From NCBI GenBank assembly GCA_022496185.1, contig WTXG01000003.1, positions 1,302,001 through 1,366,000 on the forward strand: a DNA stretch of 64,000 bases. The letters are read 5' to 3'. The position numbers were made by a program, and so were the translations under genes. Of the stretch, positions 54,032 to 64,000 are shown piece after piece. The notes beneath the pieces are model-generated. The model was not told the DNA's origin. It ran no database searches and worked only from the letters and a program-made list of their open reading frames with translations. The first letter of the stretch is position 1. Each line of letters begins with the position of its first letter. This DNA is from Multifurca ochricompacta. Taxonomy: Eukaryota; Basidiomycota; Agaricomycetes; Russulales; Russulaceae.

Positions 54032-57000
54032 CTAAATGCACACAAATTTGGATTTTCGTTTTGATAACTCGTCCATGCGAGCGTCGAGTTGATGGCGGAC
54101 ACGTTCCTTAGCTCTGCGTTCTTCGTCAAGCCGTTGTTCAAGGGATTGTTTCTCTTCGACCACCGACCGGCGCACCAGCGCAACCTCTCGCCTAGCCTCT
54201 GCTAACTCGTTTCGAAGGCTCTCAATCTGACTATTGAGGTTGTCACGCTCGCGGGCAAGCTCTGTAGCCTGCATACGCGCCTTCCGGACTGAAAATAAAG
54301 GTAAGATAGAAAGCTGGGCTGTGGACGGCCAGGACATACGATTCTTCTCGGAGTCTCCAAGAGAAGTTTCCAAGCTACCAACCATGTCCATGTGAGCTTG
54401 CAAATCGGCCTCGCAGTGGGTCAGTTGTTTATTCAACGTCTTAATGATGGTTTCCTGCTCTTCCATTTGCTTGGTTCGTTCCTGTAGTTGCTGAGTGAGC
54501 TCCACATCTGTGACTATCGCTGGTGTGTGACCGTTGGCGGCAGGTGGTGTAACTGAAGTTGCAGGCGAATCAATGTCTGAATCCCGCGAAGAGGATGGTG
54601 AAAGCGCGGCAGAAGATGTGGCGGAGGACGTTGAGGTCTGCTGTGTAAGGGATGACGTTGCTTTCGGGGCAGGAGGCGGAGGTACGGAAGGTGGGGGCGT
54701 CGGGGGAGGAAGTTTAGTGGTGAGGCCGTTGACGCGATTATACGACGAAAGTGTGCGTTCCTGAGGCGTGCGAACAGGAGAGATAGGTGAAGGAGGCGCA
54801 TTCCGAGTTGTCGGCATCCGGGCAAGTTGGGTCTGCAAGTCCCTCATTATCCCCTCTTGTTTAGCCTTTTCTTCTTGAATCGCATCCTTCTCGTCTTTGA
54901 CACGCTGGAGGGTGTGTTGCAGTTCTGCCAGAACAGAACGATGCTTTTCTAGTTCGTCAATCAACGAGTCCCGATTGGACTCCTGTTTGATGGGATCGCC
55001 TTGCTCACTGCCGGTGGTATCCAACTGAGCCTTGAGAGATTCTACTTCTTTCGCTAGCTCTTCTCGTTCGTTGTGCGCCTCTGAGAGATCCTGGTGCAGA
55101 CTCATAATGATTTCCGACTGTTTGTTGAGGGCAAACTCGTGCGCGTTGCGAGCCTCCTCGCGAGTAAGGAGGGACTCCTCTGCCGCGGCTTTATGGGAGG
55201 TCAACTCTCTATGAGTAATTCACGGTCTTTGTGAGCTGATTCACGGTCCTGTTGATGTTTCGTTTCCAGGTCTCTGATCGTCTTCTCGAGACGTTCTGTC
55301 TCCGCAGCGAGAAGCTGATCCGTTTGTATCCTCGCTGTCTCCAACGCATGGTGGTGAGTCTCTCGCTCCGCCAAAAGGGTGGCATTAAGATTGCCCAGAA
55401 TCCTTTCATGTTCGACTTGGATGACAGCCACTTGTTCATTATGAGTCTGGACGAGGGTAGCGCGCTCTTCCCGGAATTTAGTCCGAGCCTCCTGAAGTTC
55501 GTCCTCATGTTTCGCTTTAATATTTTGAAGCTCCGATGAGATCGCATTTTGGTGCTCCACTTGGAAGGCAATGGATTTTCTTTCATAAGTCTGGGCCAAC
55601 AAAGAGCGCTCTTGGTTGGCATTGGCGAGGGCATCTTGCATAGCATTGTCGTGCTTGGCGTCGAGATCGGCAGCAAGCCGTACCAGGGCTGCTTCGTGAG
55701 TACTGCGAAGCTGTGCGAGTTCCTCTACATGCACCTGCTGCTGCGCAGCGCGATCCTGCTCTGCTTGGGAAGTCAGGGTGATCATGGCCATATCATGCAA
55801 AGTCTTCAGGGCTGCAATGTCTCGCTGGTGGCCAGAATCAGTCTCTTGAATGATAGTCACTTGTTGCTCTCTTAAGGCAAGTAGAGCAGCTTCAGATTGT
55901 TCGCGTGACCGTGAAGTCGACTCTTTGTACTCTTCCTGAGCCTTGATCAATGACTGCTGCGCCTGCTCCAGTTCCTTCTTCGTCTCCTCATGGGCGTTAG
56001 ATAGCGCGACTGCGTGCTCTGCTTTGAGTCTCTCCAAGTCGTCCGCCAAGGCGGCTTCCTTCTTGGCGAGAGTGGCAGCGTACTCGGTTTGGATGTCCTT
56101 GATAGCGTTGGCTTGCGCCGATAGAGATTCGGTGAGTAAGCCTTCTCGGGCTAGTTCGGCCACTCGAAGCTCGGCAGCGTGATCCTCGCGTAATCTTTCC
56201 AACGTTATTTTCGCTTGTGCAGCTTGCTGCTCCAACGCTGCAACATGCTCACTCCTGAGCCTGACGAGTCCGTTATAATACTCCTCCTCAGTCTTTGCAA
56301 GGGATGTTGCCATTTCATCGTCTCTCTTCTTCAAAATCTCCTCGTGTCTGACTTCTGTTTCATGAAGAGTAGTCTTGTGCACTTCTTGGGCCTTCGTAAG
56401 CGCAGCACTAGCCTCGTCAAGACGACGGCAGAGCTCGTCCTCATGCTCAGCCTTCAGGCGACCAAATGCCTCAGCGTGATCGTTGTGTGCTTTTTCCAAC
56501 GCAAAGAACACTTCACGTAATTGGTCGCGAAGGGAAGTCAACGAGGATGCATGTTCTTGGTTGAGGCGCGCCACAAGGTCATCGACTTCCTTCTCTTTGG
56601 TGCGTAATACTTGTTCGTGATCCAAGCGAAGTTGTTCTACAGCCTGGATGTGGTCATGCTTGGCTTGTTCGAGAGTTTTCTGAAGTTCGGCTTTGTACCG
56701 CTCAACCGCTTCAAGACGCGCAAGGCTATCTTCGTGCTTGCTGCGTAGGCTGCCAAGCTCGTTGGACATGTTAATGGTCTAGATATAAAGGTAAGTACTT
56801 GCATTCCTTCTGTTGGTATGTAATGCACCTGGTTGCTCGACAGAACAGTTAATTCATCATGTTGGCGTCGAAGCTGCCTAAGCTCTTCGTTAAGTACCTC
56901 AACAGTCTCGCGGTGCTGCGATTCCTTTTGAGCCATTGCCCTGATAGTAAGTGAGGAATTGTCTGACAGGTGATGATGATTTTGACAAACCGCATCAGTT

Positions 57001-60000
57001 CGTTAAGGCGATCCAAAGATTCGTCAGGTTCTGAGTTGGTCGATAAATCTGTACCGTCAGATCCGAGCTGCAAGACCGTTTTGATCTCATCGAATCGATT
57101 GATCGTTCTTGGCGATAAAAACGCCAAAGGGCTGTCTGTGCCGTCGATGGCACGAGGACCAGTAGCTTCCTGCGAACTTGATGTCGTCGACGCAACAGCT
57201 TCCTTCTCTTTCAGTGAGATCTCGAGGTGAGCAATCTCTTGCTCGCGCTCCTTGAGCACGTCCTGCAGGCGCATAATCTCCTTTTCAAGGCTCGCCGCTG
57301 ACCGCTCATTGGGAGAGACGTTGAGTGAAGGAAGGGAGATTGAGAGGTTGGGTCGGCGTGGGGACTGCGCGGGACTACTCGTCCCATGACTTGAGAAGGA
57401 CGTTTTGCGTGAACGCGCTGATGATAATTCCTGCGACAGCGAAACTGATTGGGAGAGCGACCTGTTATGCGATGATTGAGAATGCATACTAGGTGACTTT
57501 AATCGAGGAAGTTTACCTCGAATGCAGGGATTCCGTTGAGGCCGCCTGACGGAAAAAATGGCGCCTGCTTGCACTATTGAGCGAAGTTTCATTGCTTTCC
57601 TTTACTCGCCCCCCTGTCAACCTCCGCCTATGCGAACCCAAATCAATAGACCGCTCCGACGAATCAGTCAAAGGGCCGTTATTAAACTTTGCTTCCTGTA
57701 TTTGAGCAGCAAGATCAGAAATCTCGCGGAGAGCATCACGATACTTTGCGGTAACAGACGACAGGTCGGCCAGTGTGGCAGTGTGCGCTTGCTGGAGGGC
57801 CACGAGCTGGTTCTCGAGCATTAGTTCTGATTCCCGAGGTGTCGACGTGCCGGAGGTCGAGCTGTTTCCCGAACTAACAGCTCTAGCCAGGTCGACCTCG
57901 AGCCTCTTCCGTTCCTGTTGCACTTCCATAGCCACTCCGTCGAGGCGTTCCCATGCCTCGCCCGCCTCCTTCTTCTTTGCTTGCCACTCTTCCATCTTCG
58001 CTTCGAGCTCCGTACTCTACGTTCGCGCGCCTCGAGATCGGTTCGCCAGCTTTGCCCGTCCTTTTTGAGCCCTTCAAGTCGCTCCTGCAATATCCGTGCC
58101 TCATCTAGCCGTCGCTCGCACTCCAGTTCCAGCTTCTCGACATGTTCACGAAGGGCAAGGACAGACTCGTCCGACTTGGCCAACCGCACTTCCAGATCAG
58201 CTATGTATTTGGCGGAGTGTGACTCAGCCTCTTTAAAGCGGGAGAGCTCGCGTTTGAGATCGTTCATAGATTCACTTGAACTGGTGGTTGATTCGTCATA
58301 TTGTCTCATCTTCTCCTCAAGGTCGTGCACGTAGGCCTACAAGCGTTCGTTCGGGGACCGGATGGCAACGAAAAGACTTAGCTCACCTCTGTTGAAGCTT
58401 CCCGCTCCGTCAATTTCGCCAACCTGGAACGCAGCTCGTCAATGTAGAGTTCAGCTGAAGCTTTCCGCTCAGTTATTTGATTTAGTTCTTCTTCCTTCTC
58501 CTCCACAAGTCGTTTGTGAGCCTGAGAGCCGCACGGTTCAAACTTAGCTCTGCCTCCATCGCACTAATCGTCTTCTCGTATTCCTCGATGACGGGACCAA
58601 CAATCTCCTCGTATTTGCTCATGCCCGCAACAGTACCGGCGGACGAAGTACGGTGCCATTCCCCGTGCTCCTTGCGCAGCTTCGTAAGCTCCTCATTACG
58701 AGCGACATATTTTTCACGTAACCCCTCGTAGTTGTTCTTCAGGTCGTTGTAGTTGGCAAGCATCCTCTTCGATGCAGCACTTTCCACTGGCGAATCGCTG
58801 ATTTCAAGTCTGGGACCTCCAACAAGAGTACCACCTTCCTTGATGGCTTTGAGTCCTTCCGTAAGCGCGTGACCATACCTTGAAGCCACTCGACATCATC
58901 CCATCCCTCCTCTTTTTCGTTTATTATTGCACGGTTTTTAATGTTCCGGGCACGATTTGCATACTTAAGCGTGTTGAGCGTTTCGGCGGCATTCCATTCG
59001 GCAGGGCTGACACAAGCGATCATGAGGGTGTGAGCATTTCCACCAAGCGAGTCTTGCAAAAGGCGCGTGAGTTTTGAGTCCCGGTATGGAACGTAGGATG
59101 CGGTGTGCGACTTTGCGCGTGAAGGGTCTCCGAGGGCAGAGATGACATTTCCCAAGGCCAACAAGCCGCTGTTAATGGATATCCCTTCTTTGATACGATC
59201 GCCTGCGGCCGCCGTTCGCTTGAGCTACTAGAAGTTAGTATGAAGAGAATGACGCTAGTGCTTCATTGCTTACGCGTTCAGAGCCAGCAAGGTCTACAAA
59301 ATGGAATTTCGAAACTACGGTCACCCATTCACCGTTGTCATCATCAAGGCTCCCTCTTGTATCATGGTGTCCAAGCGAACTTGCCGGCCGGAGCATGCTG
59401 GAACGTCCCATAGCCAATGGAGTGCTGGGAGTCCCCGGGCGACCAAACGTGGGCGAGGAAACACGATTCCCGGGTGGGCCAGCAAGGATAGACCCTGGAC
59501 GTGCTAGGCGCGACGGAGATCGGCCATTGAGTGGCAGAGGAGAGGAAGAGCGTGGGGGTAGACTGGAGCCCATGAATTTTCTCTGAACAAGGGTTAGGGA
59601 GAAAATGGCATGCGAGCGCGACGACTGTGCGTTCATGTCGGTTTCGTTCGTCCGTCGAATAGAAGTCCCCTGACGAAGCAGACTTACCAGCAATCAATAC
59701 GCCGGACAGCAGGAAGCATAGGCATTGTGCCACTCACTTCATGACTTCTGTCGCGTTCTTAACGTGAACTTCGCGAAGGCCTCCCCAGATAATTGAACCA
59801 TCTTTTCCCTCACGTATCTGCACCTCGCGTTTGGCACCAGTGCCATCGTCACCAAGCAAATCGATAAGATCTTCGTTGTAAATTTCAATGAAGGAACCTT
59901 TGACACTGTAGTTCCATGTACCGCCACGCTCCTCTTTGAGGGCCCGGGCACGCCCGAAGATGGAAGAGATCGCACGAGGAATGATGCCTATGCCATTTGT

Positions 60001-60490
60001 AGGGTCGGAAGGATCAGTATCGAGATCAATGCCGGTCATGGTAAAGGTTTTCCCAGAACTAGTTTGACCATACGCGAGGATTGTGCAATTGAAGCCTTCC
60101 ATGAAGCGAGAGATGAGGGGTTGTGCTGTTGCGGTAAACAGCGCATGCTGGGTAGTGTCCTGCCCGTGTACTTGGTCGAATGTAAAGTGTTGCTTCTTGG
60201 AGTTGGGTAATTGAGAGGGCGACGATGGTGCTGTGGTGGGGCTTGCGCCGGAGGATGCAGGAACTGAAGTTGTCACATCTATAGAGACAGAAGTGGAAGA
60301 AGTGGCGTGAATGGCGGTGCGTTGAAAACGAGCGGGAATGTTAATGGCGTCCTGGGGTGTCACGGGCCTGATGCGAAGCGCTGAAAGAGTTGAAGCCAAA
60401 AAATTAGCGTGAGGGGTCATCGATCAGCAGAGGCCACTTACCAACTTGTACAGAGGTTGTAGACGAGCCCGACGACTGTGAAGGTGCCAT
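54032..60490 (-). CDS. Kinesin-like motor protein, kinesin-4 type, very long coiled coil
   Basis: The start is [15 protein letters not shown] (60490), spliced to [12 protein letters not shown]. Motor motifs: [32 protein letters not shown] (P-loop), [41 protein letters not shown] (switch I), [15 protein letters not shown] (switch II), [17 protein letters not shown] and [16 protein letters not shown] (neck). This matches fungal kinesin-4 (KIF4/KIF21-like) motors, plus-end directed on microtubules. Between switch I and II a Ser/Pro-rich insert ([20 protein letters not shown] and more) of about 70 residues is present. About 1,500 residues of coiled coil follow. Three single-base frame breaks (58506/58507, about 58013, about 55206) are visible without introns. 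Several small introns. Total near 2,000 residues by estimate. Confidence 0.88.
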
Positions 60491-60679
60491 TATGGTGGTT
60501 TCAGAACCAAAGCACAAGGCAGGTTGGGAGGGAAGGGAACTCGTTGCCGCGCGGGAAATTGTTGTTGAGGTTGAGAAGCGGGTCAATAGCGATTACGGCA
60601 ACACCATCAAGTTAGACGCGGCACCATCCGGGAATGGTGATCCCCATGAGGGGACGCGCATACACACGCACGTCATAGC

Positions 60680-62121
60680 ATGCTCTCACTCTCACTCTCA
60701 CTCTCAGAAACATCTCCAGCTGAATGGAAATACATCTCTGAAGGTGGTGCGACGGTCGTCTTTTCTTATCAAGGTCCTAACCATCCCGTCTTGACCGGCA
60801 AGGTCTTGCGCCTCAGAAAAACCCCACGCGCACGCGAAGGAAATGGAACCCCCGGAGACCCAGACCCTCATCCTATCACCGACGAGTTCACAGTAGAATT
60901 TCAACAAAAAGTCATTTCGCGTCTTTTAGACCCTGCCTACATGGTAGACCTCCAGCTCGTGTCTACGGAAACACCTGGCTGCAAGCATTCTCCGCTTACC
61001 ATGAACCATCGCGTCCATTAGAAAGGAGGACGATCAGCATGATCGATATCTCCAGACGCACCGGGGTTCTAGCTTTGGATCTCATAGGTGGAGTATCGTG
61101 TGCGGTGGAAGTGAAGGTATTTTTATAATCAATATCTTCTGGAAAGGTTGGCCGATGCCTCTCTCAAAAGCCGAAATGGGGTTTCTTACCTAACCCCATT
61201 CATCTGTCTCAAGAGAGCAGACCCATTAAAACTCGAAATTGCAGAACTTGCATGTACGCCCGCTTGAAGCAGACAGAAGGGAAGAATGCAGCGATGCATT
61301 ATTGCCCTTTAGATCTGTTTTCAGGATCTAGAAAGCGGCTTGAATATGCCCTTAAGGGACTTTGGGACTCATGGGTGCAATCAAATGGTTCTATAAACAA
61401 CCTACGCGTCTTCAGCCATGGCAAGATAGTCCGCCCCAATGATGTAAGTCGTCACCTTTCTCAAACTCCAGCAATAAAGCGAATCTGGGCGCAGGGGCTT
61501 ACCTTCCAAGCATGGTCGCGAGAAAGCTTCTCACTGCCTCCTGACGCGGCACTGACATCTATCAAGTCGAGATTCATCGATTCTTTGCTCCCAGAGTTTC
61601 TCCATACTTCTCTCTTGAATCACATTTCGACACTTCAGCGCTCTCTGGACTCCTTGGATTGTGAAGGATTTGCCAAGCTTGTGGAACTGACACGTATCGA
61701 GTCTGCTGGCCTAGGTGACAACAGGGATGTGAACCCCCTCGACGCCGACTCGATGCAGCCTACTATGGAAGACTGGGTGTCCTTCGTGGATATATTCCTC
61801 TCTCCGGAACACCAGAAGAATTCTAGCTTCAAACCTTCAAATCTACGTTATCACACGCTAGCATACTTGCTATCTGCTACCTTCAAGGACTGCTCTCTCA
61901 TCATCACGTTGCGTCCTCGTTCGGCTCACGAAGAATCGAGTAGCATTAAGGTTATCGATCTAGATTTCAAGAGCGTGAACAAAATTCCTGGTTGGTTTAA
62001 CCTAGATGAAAAGATTGTGAAGGTGTATGCGAATATACATGCAGGTATGAGGAAGGAGTGCATCGAAGGGAATTCTGAGTCTGAGTATGATTCATGCCCC
62101 ACGAGCACGAGGGCTGGCTGA
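60680..62121 (+). CDS. IPK1: Inositol-pentakisphosphate 2-kinase
   Basis: The start MLSLSLSLSETSPAEWKY comes from a CTCACT repeat, then ISEGGATVVFSYQGPNHP, the glycine-rich ATP-binding start. Next VLTGKVLRLRKTPRA, DISRRTGVLALDLIGGVSC and VEVK joined by an intron to PKWGFLPNP, the EIKPKxGF motif. CRTCMYARLKQ supplies a structural zinc-type Cys pair. The C-terminal IKVIDLDFKSVNKIPGW is the IDLD(P/K) active-site motif. It makes phytate (IP6) from IP5 in the nucleus, where IP6 aids mRNA export. Near 60,975 the frame slips by one base (ETP then WLQAFSAYHEPSRP) with no intron. About 460 residues. Divergent from the kinesin (190 bp). Confidence 0.88.
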
Positions 62122-62263
62122 CTGCTTTTTTTTGTTTATAAATTAAATATATAAAAAAGTGTTGACTCCGGCCCGGTGCCCCTATTCTCGCCTGCTCCGG
62201 TCCGGTCTCTCTTAGGATCATCCTATCCCAACCTCCCGCCACTGCCCTTCCTACGACGTTTCA

Positions 62264-63941
62264 ATGTCGTTCATACACACTCTTCGTTCCCCAACTTGCA
62301 CTATCCGTTCTACTACTCGTTTCACCTCTCGTCGAATGGCGTCGTTTTACAATGCAAATATTGCGGGTCTCGCAGAGGAGCAGGCCGAGGTACACTACAC
62401 TTTTCCCTCGTAAACAAGTATGACGCTGAGCGTACATTGTGAATTAGTTCAGACATGTCGTCAGTGAATTTGCCCAGCGCGAAATTGCACCCCTGGCAGC
62501 AGAAATTGACAGGGCGAATAGCTCCCCAATGGTGTGTCGATCGATGATTAATCATTTATGCAACGTGCCCAACCATGGTATCCAGGATATCTGGAAGAAG
62601 CTCGGCGACATGGGTCTGCTCGGGGTTACTGTGTCTTCAAAATACGGTGGTTTGGCCTTAGGTTACTTTGAGCATCTACTTGCTATGGAAGAGTTGTCTC
62701 GTGCTTCGGGTTCCGTAGCTCTGTCTTATGGTGCACACTCCAATCTGTGTGTGAACCAGATCTATCGACACGGAACGGACGAACAAAAGGCAAAGTACCT
62801 GCCTGACTTAGTTTCCGGAAAGAAGGTTGGCAGCTTGGCAATGAGTGAGCCTGGATCCGGGAGCGACGTGATCAGTATGCAACTAAGAGCAGACAAAACC
62901 GATAGAGGTTGGAGATTAAATGGCAACAAATTCTGGTGCGTGCAAGCTGCCATGATACCAAAGCTGCCCCCCAGACATATTCCATTCCTTCAGGATAACA
63001 AATGGCCCGATCGCGTCAACACTTGTTGTATATGCGAAGACGGCCCCTGAAAAGGGGTCGAAGGGAATAACGGCATTCATCATTGAGAAGGGCTTTACGG
63101 GATTCTCGACTCATCAAAAACTTGACAAGGTTGGGATGCGCGGAAGCGACACGTGTGAGCTATTATTTGAGGACTGTGAAGTTCCCGACGGTCAGTCATC
63201 TCACCTTTGTAGTAAACACCGAGCATATCTTTTGCAGAGAACGTCCTAGGAGGTGTTGACAAGGGTGCATCTGTCCTTATGTCTGGCCTAGATTTGGAGA
63301 GATTAGTTCTCAGCGGTGGACCACTTGGGTAACTTGCGGGTGTCTTCGACTATCTCATGACCCACTGATGGGTAGTACCAGGCTCATGCAGGCGGCCTTT
63401 GACCACGCGGTTGAATATGTGCACGACCGTCAACAGTTTGGCCAGCCGGTCGGAACCTTCCAACTAATGCAAGGTGTGTTCGAGTGATACCAAAATGATG
63501 TAACACTGGATTCATCATGTCTGCAGGCAAGATCGCCGACATGTACACAAAGCTGAATGCCAGCAGATCCTATGTCTATGCGGTAGCCAGAGCATGTGAC
63601 CAAGGACAAATCAGCCGTAAGGTGAGCATTTAATGCACCCGACAAGTGACTGGTCATAAGAATCATTATTCAGGATTGTGCTGGAGCAATTCTCTTCTGC
63701 ACCGATCAAGCCGTACATGTCGCATCGGAAGCAATGCAGTGTCTAGGAGGGAACGGGTATATAAACGGTGATATGATACCCCACTCCACCTTAAGTCGGG
63801 TCATATAACTAATTTTCATACTCAGATTACCCTATGGGACGAATACTGCGTGACTCGCGGCTCTACACCGTTGGGGCAGGTACCCAGGAGATCAGACGGA
63901 TGTTGATTGGACGGGAATTTAATCAAGAGTTATTAGCATGA
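62264..63941 (+). CDS. IVD: Isovaleryl-CoA dehydrogenase, mitochondrial
   Basis: The leader [20 protein letters not shown] is Arg/Ser/Thr-rich, a good mitochondrial presequence. Then [15 protein letters not shown] joined to [76 protein letters not shown] and [20 protein letters not shown]. The catalytic Glu lies in [14 protein letters not shown], as in human IVD, and not in the C-terminal position used by most acyl-CoA dehydrogenases. It ends with [20 protein letters not shown] and [19 protein letters not shown]. It oxidises isovaleryl-CoA in leucine breakdown, passing electrons to [19 protein letters not shown] is the variant of the usual ITNGPDANT. About 415 residues; stop at 63939-63941, near the right edge. 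Confidence 0.94.
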
Positions 63942-64000
63942 TACCATACACGGACTCTCCTCTCCGCTATTGTACCGTACCTGCACAACACAAATGAACT

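Noticed and set aside
1..64000. tRNA, rRNA, CRISPR arrays and transposon ends
   Set aside because: I looked for tRNA T-loop sequences, repeat-spacer patterns and terminal repeats by eye and found none convincing. tRNAscan-SE, Infernal and RepeatMasker would be decisive.

Overview
The window is nuclear DNA of a filamentous basidiomycete, most likely an agaricomycete. Genes are dense and sit on both strands. Almost all are cut by many 45-70 bp introns. Two families fit a mushroom-forming fungus: a white collar 2-type PAS/GATA photoregulator and a 33-residue, 7-cysteine metallothionein. The genes are mostly core eukaryotic housekeeping genes. I see no prokaryotic operon, CRISPR array, rRNA or recognisable tRNA. 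All exon models are hand-spliced from GT-AG (sometimes GC-AG) signals and family conservation, so boundaries are models rather than transcript evidence.

Layout. 1-6.4 kb: partial WD40 gene, an unrecognised protein, the splicing factor SYF1 and the Rab geranylgeranyl transferase subunit BET4. 6.6-13.7 kb: metallothionein, an EDC4/Ge-1 decapping scaffold and an SFT2 Golgi protein. 14-20.5 kb: glyoxalase II, SRP receptor alpha, cyclin L and an RS-rich protein. 21-29.6 kb: PDX1 (vitamin B6), mitoribosomal mL49/IMG2, a His/Pro-rich unknown and an M24 peptidase. 30-32 kb: a decayed MFS transporter, the only clear pseudogene. 32-43 kb: a Ser/Pro-rich unknown, long-chain acyl-CoA synthetase, penta-EF-hand protein, HAD-like hydrolase, QCR10 and NOP16. 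43.9-54 kb: Zn2Cys6 transcription factor, zinc-ribbon protein, YPT1, WC-2 and a short-chain dehydrogenase. 54-64 kb: a very long kinesin, inositol-pentakisphosphate 2-kinase and isovaleryl-CoA dehydrogenase.

Functional links. Secretory traffic recurs: SRP receptor, SFT2, the Rab YPT1 with a C-terminal Cys-Cys, and BET4, part of the enzyme that prenylates such Rabs. RNA metabolism recurs too: SYF1, cyclin L, the RS-rich protein, EDC4 and NOP16. Mitochondrial genes are QCR10, mL49, IVD, probably the SDR and possibly GLO2. These are scattered housekeeping genes, not a co-transcribed cluster.

Unusual points. Several head-to-head pairs have start codons only 42-73 bp apart. Four introns appear to use GC donors, one of them inside the YPT1 P-loop. 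BET4 has an intron directly after its ATG. Several conserved genes (kinesin three times, EDC4, IPK1, QCR10, SYF1, SDR) show single-base breaks of reading frame with no plausible intron, which points to residual assembly indels. A TTAGG-like tract lies in an intron that splits a zinc cluster. I found no convincing wholly new biological system.
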